A DNA stretch of 37,282 nt from an uncultured Bacteroidia bacterium (GCA_938005475.1 CALLNY010000047.1:1-37282), one strand, 5' to 3'; shown: positions 1 to 8,225, numbered from the stretch's first letter. A program made the numbers and translations. The notes: generated by a model not told the origin, from the sequence alone.

Positions 1-1
1 T

Positions 2-847
2 ATCCATCTTGAAAACCGTAACATAGAACTTCCTTTACTCAAAGAAGGAAATCCTTTCCTTTCCCGTTTTGATTTTAAAGCCATCATTGAAACCGAAAAT
101 AACCAACATGAAACCGTACTCATAGAAATACAAAAATACAAAGGTACTAATCCATTAGACCGTTTCCGAACCTATCTCGGAGAAAATTATCTTAAACAAG
201 AAACTTACAAAGATAAGAAAGGAAAGACTATCACAGAAGCCTTGCCCATCATTGCTGTTTACATTTTAGGATACTGTCCTGTTGGATTTAATGTTCCTTA
301 TGTCATTGTTCGGAATGAAGCTTATGATGGTGTTTTGGAAGAAAAAATAGCATTAGACAGTGCTTATGTAAAACTGTTGACGCATACGGCTTATTTCATC
401 ATTGTGACACCACCGAAGGAATATGAATGGAAGAATACGCCACAGGAAGCGTTAATAAGATTGTTCAGGCAGAAGACAGCAACGAACGAGAGTAATACTA
501 CGTATGAATTAGAGGGGGAGCCTGAAATGAATTTAAAGGAGGTGGTGAACTATTTAAGCAGGGGGGCAATGGAGGAAGTGATACTCAAACAGATGAAAGC
601 AGAGGAGGATTACTACAAGGATTTAGAGACTTTGGAGATGGAAAAAAGAGAGTTAGTACAAGAATATGAACATTTATCCCAAGAACATAAGCAATTAAAA
701 ATAGTTTTAGAAGAGGAGAAGAAACGGGCTGAAGATGCTAAACAAAAAATCATAGAATTAGCGAAATTGTTAAAGGAATTGAATATGCCTATTCAAGAAA
801 TTATCAATAGAACAGGTTTATCCGAGCGGGAAATTCAAAACTTATAA
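2..847 (+). CDS. Rpn / PD-(D/E)XK nuclease-family protein, 5' end missing
   Basis: The reading frame is open from base 2, so the gene starts before the window; the TTG at 242 is only an internal codon. The visible N-terminal part has RFDFKAIIE followed by an ETVLIEIQK strand, which fits the D...(D/E)xK/Q core of the PD-(D/E)XK fold. The middle is a long charged coiled coil. The C-terminus, IIELAKLLKELNMPIQEII then TGLSEREIQNL, resembles the small helical tail of Rpn (recombination-promoting nuclease, YhgA-like) proteins, often annotated as putative transposases. Members of the family are DNA endonucleases that promote RecA-independent recombination. The fold call is motif-level; activity cannot be judged because the first catalytic region is partly outside the window. 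No other mobile-element genes or terminal repeats are seen nearby. Confidence 0.7.
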   Translation: MHLENRNIELPLLKEGNPFLSRFDFKAIIETENNQHETVLIEIQKYKGTNPLDRFRTYLGENYLKQETYKDKKGKTITEALPIIAVYILGYCPVGFNVPYVIVRNEAYDGVLEEKIALDSAYVKLLTHTAYFIIVTPPKEYEWKNTPQEALIRLFRQKTATNESNTTYELEGEPEMNLKEVVNYLSRGAMEEVILKQMKAEEDYYKDLETLEMEKRELVQEYEHLSQEHKQLKIVLEEEKKRAEDAKQKIIELAKLLKELNMPIQEIINRTGLSEREIQNL

Positions 848-885
848 TTACATATTCAAGTTTACCTTTTATATAAGTTATATTA

Positions 886-3800
886 TTATTTTCCGCATTG
901 GCATTTGCTATGATTAAATTCATGCCAATCAAATTGTTGGAAGTATGAAGGGTTTTCCCAGTAAAAGGGTGTTCTTTTTTTTCCGTTGATTTCGTCTAAA
1001 GTCATTGCATCAAATACTCTGCCATTTATGATAGTCATTAAGATTGTCTCGGTATTACGAATATCTTCTAAGGGATTTTTCTCTAATACAATAAAATCAG
1101 CGAGTTTACCTTTCCATAAGGACCCAATATAATCTGCCATACCAATATATTTTGCTCCGTTGATGGTAGCACATTTCAAGGCTTCATAGTTGGTCATTCC
1201 GCCCTGTTGTAGCATCCATATCTCCCAATGAGCGTCGATTCCTGGCATTTGTCCGTGCCCACCTACTCCAATGTTAACCCCGGCATCCAATAATTTTTTA
1301 CAGCTTTGAGAAACCAAAATATGTCCATTTTGATATTCTTCATCGGGTATCATGGTACGATGTCTTGCCCGACTATCTACCACGGAGCGGGGTGTAAAAT
1401 TTAGCAAACGTTTATTTTCCCATACATTTGTTTTCTGATACCAGTAATACTCTCCACTAATTGCACCATATGTAACCACCAAAGTAGGGGCATTAGAAGT
1501 TTTGGCATTCTTCCAAATTTGAATTACGTCTTCATAGAGTGGGGCGACAGGAATGTTATGTTCAACACTAGTATGACCATCTAAAATCATTGTAAAATTA
1601 TGCAAAAAATGAGAGCCTCCTTCGGGATAAACCATGATACCTAATTTTTTGGCTTCCTGAATGACTTGTTGGCGTTGGTCTCTACGAGGTTGATTGTAAC
1701 TTTTGATAGAAAAAGCGCCCCAATCTTTGGTTTTATTGACATGGAAAAATGCATCTTCCGCACTATTAATTACAGCCTTAAAATCACCGTCAGCACCGTA
1801 TAAAATGGTTCCCGTTGAGAATACTCTTGGACCTACCATGTTTCCTACCTTAATCATTTCCGATTGGGAGAAAATCATTTCACTATGAGCAGATGGATCA
1901 TGAATGGTAGTTACTCCGAAAGCTAACTCACTATAATACTGCCAATGCTTCTGTGGACTTAATCCATATCGAAAAGAGCCCGGATGTGCGTGGACATCAA
2001 TAATTCCCGGCATAATGTATTTTCCTTGTAAATCAAAAACCTGTGCATCTTTGGGAATAGTCACTTCGTTTATTTTCCCTATCGCTTCAATTTGGTTATC
2101 TTTTACTACGAGAACGCCGTTTATTATTACTGAAGAGTCCTCCATAGTGATAATGTTCGCATTCTTAAAGACTTTGTATCCTTTGGGAATATAGGGTTTT
2201 AAGGTTAAATTGATGGGAACACCTTTTGCGACAGGAGGAGGTAAAGAATCAGGGGAGCCAGGTAAAAATGTAAATTGTTCTTTTAAATCTGCGGTAAAAT
2301 ATTGACCACCATGTACCCAGTGTAATTTTTGGCTATCAAAAGACCAGTGTGGATAAACCCCTGCAGTTTCTGCTACTTTTCGTAAAGGCAAAGCTTTATT
2401 ATCTGCACTAATCTCTAAATTTTTACCCGTTTTTGGAAAGGGCGTAACATAAACCTTAAACAACTCTGTAAATAACAACCATTGGTTGTCAGGACTAATC
2501 GAAAATCTTGTGGTATATTTGGAGTTAGCAATAGTTGCCGTAGTTTTATTTTCTATTGAGTAAGCTTTAAGCTCTTTGTTATCCCCAAATAAACTACCAC
2601 CGATTTGATACCACAAAGTTTTGCTATCTTTAGAAAATTGAGGAAACTCACCGTCTTCTGAGATACGTGTAGTTTTTTGTGTAGTTAAATCCATGATATA
2701 GATGCCGGGCTCTGTACAAAAAACGTACCCTTGGTGGCTGTTCCCTGCTTCTTTCAAATATGCTAATAATTTTCCATCAGGAGATACCGCAACTTGCCGA
2801 TAGATGGCTTTTTCTTTAGTTATTTTTTGAATATTTTTAGGATTATTCCATTCCAATTTACAAATACTTCCCATAGCGGTATCGTTCCAAGTAACAAAAT
2901 AGAGCGTTTTACCATCGTAACTGAAAGTAGGTTCAAATTCAAAATCTTGATTTTGAGTTATTCGTTCAGGTTTACCATCAGGTAATGCCTTTTTCCATAA
3001 GTATCCTACTGCATTAAAAACAATTTCTTTATCGTTAGGGTGAATTATGGTAGTTCGTATAGCTTTGATTTCTATGTTTTCTGGTAAAGGATTTTGGGGA
3101 AAGTAATTAGCGTCTACAATGCGGTGTTCACATTTTGCGGAGAAAGGAATAATTTCAGATTTTCCCGTTGTTACTTCAATTTTACGTATCTTTCCTTTTG
3201 CCCAAATGTAAATAAACTTATCGTCAGGAGACCAATTAAAACCTGGATATACACCAAATAAAGCCCAAGCTTCTTGTTGGTCTTTGGATAAGTCGTCGTA
3301 TAAGGGAGTTTCTAATCCATTTTCTAAATCCTTGATATACAATACAGTTTTTTCACGTACTCGCTTTACGAAGGCTAATTTTTTTCCATTTCTACTGATT
3401 TGTGGTCTTACTGCACCACCGTTGCTGGAGATTATAGTTTCATTTGTTCCTTTTTCTATGTTGTAACGTTTGATAGCATAAATGAGTTTGTTGGGGTCTT
3501 TATTATATTGGAAATAACCACCGGGATAAATATCCTCACTGTAATAAATATATTTACCGTCTGGTGAGACTGAGGGTTCATTAAGGTCTTGTTGTTCATT
3601 TTTTTTGATAGTCAATTGGATACCGGAGCCTCCGGCAATATGATAAAGCCAAAGTTCACCAGCACCAGCAGAGCGTCGGGAAGTAAAATGTTTTCTTGCC
3701 ACAATGTATTGCCCATCAGGCATCCAACAAGGGTTATTCAATAAACGGAAATCCTCTTTGGTTACAGGTTTTGCATCGCTACCGTCACGGTTCATAATCC

Positions 3801-4131
3801 ATAGGTTGTCTCCACCACCCGCATCAGAAGTAAAAGCTATTTTTTTTCCATCAGGACTAAATCGGGGTTGCACTTCTAGGGCATGTCCTTTTCTTAACAC
3901 TTGAGCTTCACCACCATTAATAGGCATAATATAAATATCACCTAATAAATCAAAAGCGATTTCTTTGCCATCAGGGCTTACATCTAAATTCATCCAGGTT
4001 CCTTCTGAAACCGTAAAATTTATTAGTTTTCCTTGTTTGCCAAACTCGTTTACATCCCATTTAGTTTTTTCTTGTGCATAGATACACGTAAAAAAAATTA
4101 TTGTCAATGAAACCCAAAATAACTTCTTCAT
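886..4131 (-). CDS. secreted TolB-like beta-propeller / amidohydrolase fusion
   Basis: A 1081-residue protein with a signal peptide (MKKLFWVSLTIIFFTCIYA, then QEK), so it probably acts in the periplasm or outside. Residues of about 40-640 contain repeated SPDGKxIAF-like blades, typical of WD40/PD40 TolB-type propellers. From about 660 onward there is an imidazolonepropionase-like amidohydrolase: the metal motif IDVHAHPG near residue 712, later DGHTSVEHNIPV and GGHGQMPGIDAHWE, and a closing block LWKGKLADFIVLEKNPLEDI that forms the small beta-sandwich. Such fusions are annotated as amidohydrolases or putative dipeptidases; the substrate cannot be inferred. The C-terminus ends in an unusual CQCGK. 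The start is supported by the signal peptide and a perfect -7 motif 12 bases upstream. It lies 49 bases downstream of the response regulator on the same strand, but its own promoter suggests independent expression. Confidence 0.88.
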   Translation of the reverse strand: MKKLFWVSLTIIFFTCIYAQEKTKWDVNEFGKQGKLINFTVSEGTWMNLDVSPDGKEIAFDLLGDIYIMPINGGEAQVLRKGHALEVQPRFSPDGKKIAFTSDAGGGDNLWIMNRDGSDAKPVTKEDFRLLNNPCWMPDGQYIVARKHFTSRRSAGAGELWLYHIAGGSGIQLTIKKNEQQDLNEPSVSPDGKYIYYSEDIYPGGYFQYNKDPNKLIYAIKRYNIEKGTNETIISSNGGAVRPQISRNGKKLAFVKRVREKTVLYIKDLENGLETPLYDDLSKDQQEAWALFGVYPGFNWSPDDKFIYIWAKGKIRKIEVTTGKSEIIPFSAKCEHRIVDANYFPQNPLPENIEIKAIRTTIIHPNDKEIVFNAVGYLWKKALPDGKPERITQNQDFEFEPTFSYDGKTLYFVTWNDTAMGSICKLEWNNPKNIQKITKEKAIYRQVAVSPDGKLLAYLKEAGNSHQGYVFCTEPGIYIMDLTTQKTTRISEDGEFPQFSKDSKTLWYQIGGSLFGDNKELKAYSIENKTTATIANSKYTTRFSISPDNQWLLFTELFKVYVTPFPKTGKNLEISADNKALPLRKVAETAGVYPHWSFDSQKLHWVHGGQYFTADLKEQFTFLPGSPDSLPPPVAKGVPINLTLKPYIPKGYKVFKNANIITMEDSSVIINGVLVVKDNQIEAIGKINEVTIPKDAQVFDLQGKYIMPGIIDVHAHPGSFRYGLSPQKHWQYYSELAFGVTTIHDPSAHSEMIFSQSEMIKVGNMVGPRVFSTGTILYGADGDFKAVINSAEDAFFHVNKTKDWGAFSIKSYNQPRRDQRQQVIQEAKKLGIMVYPEGGSHFLHNFTMILDGHTSVEHNIPVAPLYEDVIQIWKNAKTSNAPTLVVTYGAISGEYYWYQKTNVWENKRLLNFTPRSVVDSRARHRTMIPDEEYQNGHILVSQSCKKLLDAGVNIGVGGHGQMPGIDAHWEIWMLQQGGMTNYEALKCATINGAKYIGMADYIGSLWKGKLADFIVLEKNPLEDIRNTETILMTIINGRVFDAMTLDEINGKKRTPFYWENPSYFQQFDWHEFNHSKCQCGK

Positions 4132-4143
4132 ATTAAAAAGTTA

Positions 4144-4151
4144 CAAAATTA
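4144..4151 (-). promoter_or_regulatory. -7 promoter element of the amidohydrolase gene
   Basis: On the minus strand the sequence reads TAATTTTG, a full match to the Bacteroidota -7 consensus TAnnTTTG, 12 bases before the ATG at 4131. No TTG is seen at the -33 distance, so the call rests on the -7 box and its position. Confidence 0.5.
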
Positions 4152-4180
4152 CATATAAAAGTTTATTATAAGAAAGGATT

Positions 4181-4897
4181 TCATAATCCAAACTTTTCTT
4201 TAAACATAACGGACTGCCTTCGGGATACTTCTACTTTAAGATTGCCCGTCAAAAAAAAGACCAAAGTATTACTAAAATAAGGGTCTACTCTTTCAATGTA
4301 TTGAATGTTAATCAATTCTTGTCTGTTTGCTCTAAAAAAATATTGAGGGTCCAGTTTTAAAGCTAAGGAATTTAAAGAGCGATGAATTAAAGCTTGTTGG
4401 TCTTTAAAGTAAATTCTTGCATAATTTCCCTCGGAGACAATACGCTTAATATCTGATACTTTAATAAAAAAACATTTATCATTATCTCGAACAAATACTC
4501 TGTCTTGAATACTAAAATAATGGTTAGAAGTATCGGATTGGTCTTGTTCTATTAGTTTTTTTACTTTATCTACTGCATCTTTGAGCCTTTGCACTTGAAT
4601 AGGTTTTAGCAAATAATCAACAGCGCCCACCTCAAAAGCTTTCAGTGCGTACTCATCGTAAGCCGTCGTAAAAATAAAATACGGTACTTGCACCAACTCT
4701 TCTAATAAATCAAATCCTGATTTTTCAGGCATATTGATATCTAAAAAAATTAAATCTGGTTTTTCTTTTTCTATCACCTCTAATGCTTCTTCCACATATG
4801 CCGCTTGCCCTACTACCTCAATACCCGATATTTCTTTTAATAAATTTTGGAGTTCTACCCGCGCTAAACGCTCATCATCAATAATAACCACTTTCAT
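4181..4897 (-). CDS. LytTR-family response regulator
   Basis: A 238-residue two-component response regulator. Residues 1-120 form a receiver domain with the acidic pair in VVIIDDERLAR, the phospho-acceptor D53 in LIFLDINMPEKSG, T in FTTAYDEYALKAF and K in LLKPI. Residues of about 130-238 form a LytTR DNA-binding domain (IKRIVSEGNYARIYF, FFRANRQELINIQYIERVDPY). The open frame extends to a TTG at 4913-4915, but that codon lies inside the predicted -7 promoter box, so the ATG at 4897 is chosen. LytTR regulators of this phylum usually pair with a 7TM or His_kinase-type sensor; none is adjacent, so it is an orphan here. No target can be inferred; the downstream amidohydrolase is on the same strand but has its own promoter. 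Confidence 0.92.
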   Translation of the reverse strand: MKVVIIDDERLARVELQNLLKEISGIEVVGQAAYVEEALEVIEKEKPDLIFLDINMPEKSGFDLLEELVQVPYFIFTTAYDEYALKAFEVGAVDYLLKPIQVQRLKDAVDKVKKLIEQDQSDTSNHYFSIQDRVFVRDNDKCFFIKVSDIKRIVSEGNYARIYFKDQQALIHRSLNSLALKLDPQYFFRANRQELINIQYIERVDPYFSNTLVFFLTGNLKVEVSRRQSVMFKEKFGL

Positions 4898-4912
4898 TAT
4901 TACAATTTTCTT

Positions 4913-4920
4913 CAAATATA
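4913..4920 (-). promoter_or_regulatory. -7 promoter element of the LytTR regulator gene
   Basis: The minus strand reads TATATTTG, a perfect TAnnTTTG, 15 bases before the ATG at 4897. A TTTG lies at 4948-4945 (minus), 24 bases upstream, slightly longer than the usual spacing. It overlaps the in-frame TTG at 4913-4915, which argues against that codon as a start. Confidence 0.55.
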
Positions 4921-5018
4921 CAATACTTTACTTTCATTAAATTACAAAATTACTTTATAGGTAAAAAGAAGGGATAAAAGCACATTGAATACCAATTTTT
5001 TTACGCTATTTTTCCTTT

Positions 5019-5047
5019 ATCAATCTAATTAAAAATTTTTTAATTGA
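5019..5047. repeat. AT-rich inverted repeat upstream of the trp promoter
   Basis: ATCAAT at 5019-5024 mirrors ATTGAT at 5042-5047, with AATTAAAAA/TTTTTAATT nested inside and a two-base bulge. It lies between the divergent LytTR and trp promoters. It could be an operator or simply the result of very AT-rich sequence; no known binding site is recognised. Confidence 0.25.
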
Positions 5048-5105
5048 TAATCATTTATTTATAAAGAATAGTAAAAAAATTTTATTACATATTTAATTTT
5101 CAACT

Positions 5106-5113
5106 TATTTTTG
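5106..5113 (+). promoter_or_regulatory. -7 promoter element of the trp operon
   Basis: TATTTTTG matches TAnnTTTG and sits 12 bases before the ATG of the leader peptide at 5126. No TTG is present 17-23 bases upstream, so the -33 half is weak or absent. If transcription starts about 7 bases after the box, near 5120, the leader-peptide message would have only about six untranslated bases and would be almost leaderless. Confidence 0.5.
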
Positions 5114-5125
5114 CGGTTAAATTGT

Positions 5126-5206
5126 ATGGAAGAACAATTCTTACTAATCAATCAATGGTGGTGGCAAATTTTCGCATACAGCAGTAGGCGCCTTAACCTT
5201 TTTTGA
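5126..5206 (+). CDS. trpL: trp operon leader peptide with three consecutive Trp codons
   Basis: A 26-codon frame opens with ATG at 5126 and stops with TGA at 5204-5206. The peptide begins MEEQFLLINQ and then has Trp at residues 11, 12 and 13 (TGG TGG TGG, 5156-5164). Three adjacent Trp codons in a short frame directly in front of a complete trp operon are the hallmark of ribosome-mediated attenuation: the peptide is a sensor of charged tRNA-Trp, not a functional protein. The codons that follow (residues 19-22, SSRR) overlay the RNA segment that can pair with the 5' arm of the terminator, so translation and RNA folding are coupled. No Shine-Dalgarno sequence is visible, and the start lies just after the predicted promoter. 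Confidence 0.88.
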   Translation: MEEQFLLINQWWWQIFAYSSRRLNLF

Positions 5207-5251
5207 TTAGTAGAAAAGTTTTTCTTTACCGCCTACTGTTTTGCAGTAGGC
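5141..5251 (+). promoter_or_regulatory. trp attenuator: competing RNA stems in the leader
   Basis: Three pairings are readable. Outer stem: 5141-5151 pairs with 5203-5213 (ACTAATCAA with TTGATTAGT plus two flanking pairs, one of them G-U); it encloses the Trp codons and the next segment. Antiterminator: CAGTAGGCG at 5182-5190 pairs perfectly with CGCCTACTG at 5230-5238. Terminator: GCCTACTG at 5231-5238 pairs with CAGTAGGC at 5244-5251. The 9-mer GCAGTAGGC occurs identically at 5181-5189 and 5243-5251, so both copies compete for the same partner. Model (inference): a ribosome stalled on the Trp codons covers 5141-5151, breaks the outer stem and frees 5182-5190 to form the antiterminator; with enough Trp the ribosome moves on, the outer stem re-forms and the terminator wins. 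Confidence 0.85.
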
Positions 5252-5264
5252 TTTTTTGTTTTTT
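5231..5264 (+). terminator. intrinsic terminator of the trp attenuator
   Basis: An 8-bp perfect stem (5231-5238 with 5244-5251) and a 5-base loop, TTTTG, are followed by six T, one G and six more T or TG (5252-5264). It ends 12 bases before the trpE ATG, so termination here would silence the whole operon. The run of T encodes the false upstream TTG start of trpE. Confidence 0.9.
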
Positions 5265-5276
5265 GAATATCAACTT

Positions 5277-6665
5277 ATGAAAAAAGAAAAATATCACTTA
5301 CAAATTACGAAATTTATGGGGGATTTATTCACACCCGTAGAATGCTACCAAAAAGTACGGTCTAAGTATCCAATAAGTTTTTTATTGGAAAGTTCTGATT
5401 ACAAATCCAAAGAGGATAGTTTTTCTTACATCGTCTTTGAACCGATTGCTTGCTTGAAGGTTTTTAAGGATTACTATCAACTCCAACATAAAAAAAGCCA
5501 AAATAACTATTCCTTCAACCAATCTTTGGAAAAAATATTACAAAACTTTCTAAATCAGTTTGAAGTTACTACTGAAAATCAAGAAGATTTTATATTGAGT
5601 GGTATTTTTGGTTATACTGCTTATGATGCTATTCCTTTGTTTGAAAATATTCATTTACAACAAAACCCAAATTTTCCGTTAGTGAGTTACTACTTCTTCC
5701 GTAATATTTTAGTTTTCAATCACTTTCATAATGAAATTTATTTGGTTGAGCATCTAAATGAACAAGAAAAACCTCAAAACAATGCTATCTTACAATTTTT
5801 AGAACAAAAACGAAAGTACTTTTTTCCATTTCATTTAAAAGGAGATGAGACCTCTAATTTCACGGACGAAACGTTTCTGGAAGCCATTCAAAAGGTACAG
5901 TATCATTGCCAAATAGGGAATATTTTTCAGTTAGTACTCTCGCGTCAGTTCTACCAACCGTATCAAGGTGATGATTTTCAAGTATATAGGGCTTTACGCT
6001 CCATCAATCCTTCTCCTTACTTATATTATTTTGATTTTGGTAATTTTCGGTTAATGGGCTCTTCCCCAGAAGCGCAAATACGCATTAAAAATTGTATAGC
6101 TTATGTTTTCCCTATTGCAGGCACCTATCAAAGAAAGGAAGATAATTTAGTAGACCTAACACAAAAATTACTATTAGATCCGAAAGAAAATGCAGAGCAT
6201 AACATGTTAGTAGATTTAGCACGAAATGATTTATCAAAAAGCAATTATAATGTAAAAGTAGAAAAATGGAAAACCGTAGAAGTATATTCACATGTAATCC
6301 ATTTAGTTTCCAAGATACAAGGAGAGTTAAAAGAAAAAGGACAGAGTATCAAAGTGATGTTAGATACTTTTCCTGCGGGGACATTAAGCGGTGCTCCCAA
6401 ATATAAAGCTATGCAAATCATCAATGAATTAGAACCTCAACCTCGCGGTCTTTACGGCGGTGCCGCCGGATACATTGGATTTAATGGTAACCTGAACCAT
6501 GCCATCTGTATACGTTCTTTTATCTCCTTTCAAAATACTTTGCAATACCAAGCTGGCTGTGGCATCGTGTTGCTATCTAAACCCCAAAATGAATTAAACG
6601 AAGTATACCACAAAATTTCTGCACTTAGAAAAGCTTTACAAATTGCCCATCATTATGAATATTAA
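5277..6665 (+). CDS. trpE: anthranilate synthase component I
   Basis: A 462-residue enzyme that converts chorismate, with ammonia supplied by TrpG, to anthranilate, the first committed step of tryptophan synthesis. The N-terminal domain carries LLESS at residues 36-40, the segment that in other TrpE proteins binds tryptophan for feedback inhibition, so enzyme-level control is likely in addition to attenuation. The C-terminal chorismate-binding domain is clear: FQLVLSRQF, GSSPEAQIRI, PIAGTYQR, DLARNDLSK, AGTLSGAPKYKAMQII and GGAAGYIGF. The frame stays open back to a TTG at 5256 inside the terminator U-tract; the ATG at 5277 is chosen because it lies past the terminator and gives the usual length. 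It overlaps trpG by 11 bases, which suggests coupled translation of the two subunits. Confidence 0.95.
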   Translation: MKKEKYHLQITKFMGDLFTPVECYQKVRSKYPISFLLESSDYKSKEDSFSYIVFEPIACLKVFKDYYQLQHKKSQNNYSFNQSLEKILQNFLNQFEVTTENQEDFILSGIFGYTAYDAIPLFENIHLQQNPNFPLVSYYFFRNILVFNHFHNEIYLVEHLNEQEKPQNNAILQFLEQKRKYFFPFHLKGDETSNFTDETFLEAIQKVQYHCQIGNIFQLVLSRQFYQPYQGDDFQVYRALRSINPSPYLYYFDFGNFRLMGSSPEAQIRIKNCIAYVFPIAGTYQRKEDNLVDLTQKLLLDPKENAEHNMLVDLARNDLSKSNYNVKVEKWKTVEVYSHVIHLVSKIQGELKEKGQSIKVMLDTFPAGTLSGAPKYKAMQIINELEPQPRGLYGGAAGYIGFNGNLNHAICIRSFISFQNTLQYQAGCGIVLLSKPQNELNEVYHKISALRKALQIAHHYEY

Positions 6666-7221
6666 CATCTTAGTCATCGATAATTACGACTCCTTTACGT
6701 ATAATTTAGTAAATCTGCTTTATGAAGCAGGTATAAAAAGTCTGACAGTCCATAGAAATGACGCTATAAGCATTGAAGCTATACAAAATTTTGATAAAAT
6801 AGTAATCTCTCCAGGACCTGGGCTACCCGAAGAAGCCGGTATCACATTACAAACGATAAAAACGTATGCTCATCAAAAGCCTATTCTGGGGGTTTGTTTA
6901 GGTTTACAAGCTATTGGAGTTGCTTTCAATGGTACCCTCAAAAATCTACACCAACCCCTTCACGGTGTAAATTCTCAAATCTCTATATTACAATCCGATT
7001 ACCTCTTTCAGAATTGCCCCCAACATTTCACTATCGGGCATTATCACTCCTGGGTCATTGATAATCTCCCTGAGCCCCTTGAATTACTTGCCATTGACGA
7101 ACATAATCATATCATGGCAGTGCGTCATAAACATTTTGATGTCCGAGGCGTACAATTTCATCCCGAATCCATCCTTACCGAATACGGATATCAAATCATT
7201 GCGAACTGGGTCAACCATTAA
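6655..7221 (+). CDS. trpG: anthranilate synthase component II (glutamine amidotransferase)
   Basis: A 188-residue class I glutamine amidotransferase that releases ammonia from glutamine for TrpE. The oxyanion motif SPGPGLPEEAG, nucleophile C81 in GVCLGLQAIG, and H169 and E171 in VQFHPES form the expected triad. Full length for a stand-alone TrpG, not fused to TrpE. The frame opens at a TTG (6643), but the ATG at 6655, giving MNINILVIDNYDSFTYNL, matches the family start. It overlaps the trpE end by 11 bases and is 11 bases from trpD. PabA serves folate synthesis with the same fold; position within the trp operon favours TrpG, but dual use cannot be excluded because no pabA is seen. Confidence 0.94.
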   Translation: MNINILVIDNYDSFTYNLVNLLYEAGIKSLTVHRNDAISIEAIQNFDKIVISPGPGLPEEAGITLQTIKTYAHQKPILGVCLGLQAIGVAFNGTLKNLHQPLHGVNSQISILQSDYLFQNCPQHFTIGHYHSWVIDNLPEPLELLAIDEHNHIMAVRHKHFDVRGVQFHPESILTEYGYQIIANWVNH

Positions 7222-7232
7222 CATTATATTTT

Positions 7233-8225
7233 ATGAAAAAAATCTTACAATCTCTATTGAATTACGAAACTTTTGATAAAAATCAAGCCAAACAAGTATT
7301 AATAGACCTCACACAAAACGAGTATCCTACCTCGCAATTAGCCGCTTTTCTTACCATCTTTATGATGCGTGGTCTAACCTTAGAAGAACTTAAAGGCTTT
7401 CGCGAAGCATTACTTGAACTCTGTTTAAAAGTAGATTTAGGAACGGATAATATCATTGATGTTTGTGGTACGGGCGGAGATGCTAAAAATACTTTTAATA
7501 TCTCTACTCTAACCGCTTTCGTTCTAGCAGGTGCCGGTATACCAGTTGCTAAACATGGAAATTATGGAGTAACCTCAGTCTCAGGCTCTTCCACCGTCCT
7601 ACAAAATTTAGGCATCCATTTTACTAATCAAACTGATTTACTCAAAAAACAATTAGAAAAGGCAAACATATGCTTTATGCACGCCCCCTTATTCCATTCC
7701 GCTTTAAAATCCGTTGCACCTATTCGTAAAGAATTACAAGTAAAAACCTTTTTTAATACCCTAGGTCCTCTCATCAACCCCGCTCAACCTCGTTACCAAT
7801 TTAACGGCGTCTTCAACCTTGAACTAGCTCGTATGTACCACCTCCTGTTACAACAAGAAAATAAATATTATTTCGTCTTCTTTACATTAGATGGCTACGA
7901 TGAAATCTCCTTGACCTCCGAATTTAAATTCTTCTCCCATCAAAATGAAGGTATCTTGTACCCCAACGATTTCAATCTTAATTTTTTAGAACCGCATGAA
8001 TTATGTGGTGGTCAAACCGCCCAACAAAGCACCGATATTTTCTTAAATATCTTACAAGCAAAAGGCAACTCCTCTCAAAATAATGTAATTATTATCAATG
8101 CCAGCCTTGCCATTCAACTTTACCGCAATTGTGATTTCTATGAAGCTAAAAAATTAGCAGAAGACAGCCTATTTAACTTAAAAGCACTGCAAAGTTTCCA
8201 AATTTTAAAATCATTAAGTTTATGA
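7233..8225 (+). CDS. trpD: anthranilate phosphoribosyltransferase
   Basis: A 330-residue enzyme that transfers the phosphoribosyl group of PRPP to anthranilate. The PRPP-binding GTGGD loop is at residues 79-83, NIST at 89-92, KHGN at 107-110 and the following SVSGSSTVLQNLG segment. The helical N-terminal domain (SQLAAFLTIFMMRGLTLEE) and the NTLGPLINPAQP block are typical of the family, and length is normal. The ATG at 7233 follows the trpG stop by 11 bases, and its TGA overlaps the trpC ATG (ATGA at 8222-8225). It depends on the attenuated promoter upstream of trpE; no internal promoter was recognised. Confidence 0.95.
   Translation: MKKILQSLLNYETFDKNQAKQVLIDLTQNEYPTSQLAAFLTIFMMRGLTLEELKGFREALLELCLKVDLGTDNIIDVCGTGGDAKNTFNISTLTAFVLAGAGIPVAKHGNYGVTSVSGSSTVLQNLGIHFTNQTDLLKKQLEKANICFMHAPLFHSALKSVAPIRKELQVKTFFNTLGPLINPAQPRYQFNGVFNLELARMYHLLLQQENKYYFVFFTLDGYDEISLTSEFKFFSHQNEGILYPNDFNLNFLEPHELCGGQTAQQSTDIFLNILQAKGNSSQNNVIIINASLAIQLYRNCDFYEAKKLAEDSLFNLKALQSFQILKSLSL

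Noticed and set aside
2-847. Insertion sequence at the left edge
   Set aside because: The Rpn-like protein is sometimes labelled transposase, but no terminal repeats, target duplication or transposase catalytic triad are visible.
5256-5276. trpE starting at TTG 5256
   Set aside because: This codon is part of the T-run of the attenuator terminator; the ATG at 5277 gives the normal protein.
5018-5276. T-box or Trp riboswitch upstream of trpE
   Set aside because: No T-box consensus or other recognised aptamer; a Trp-rich leader peptide with competing stems explains the region.
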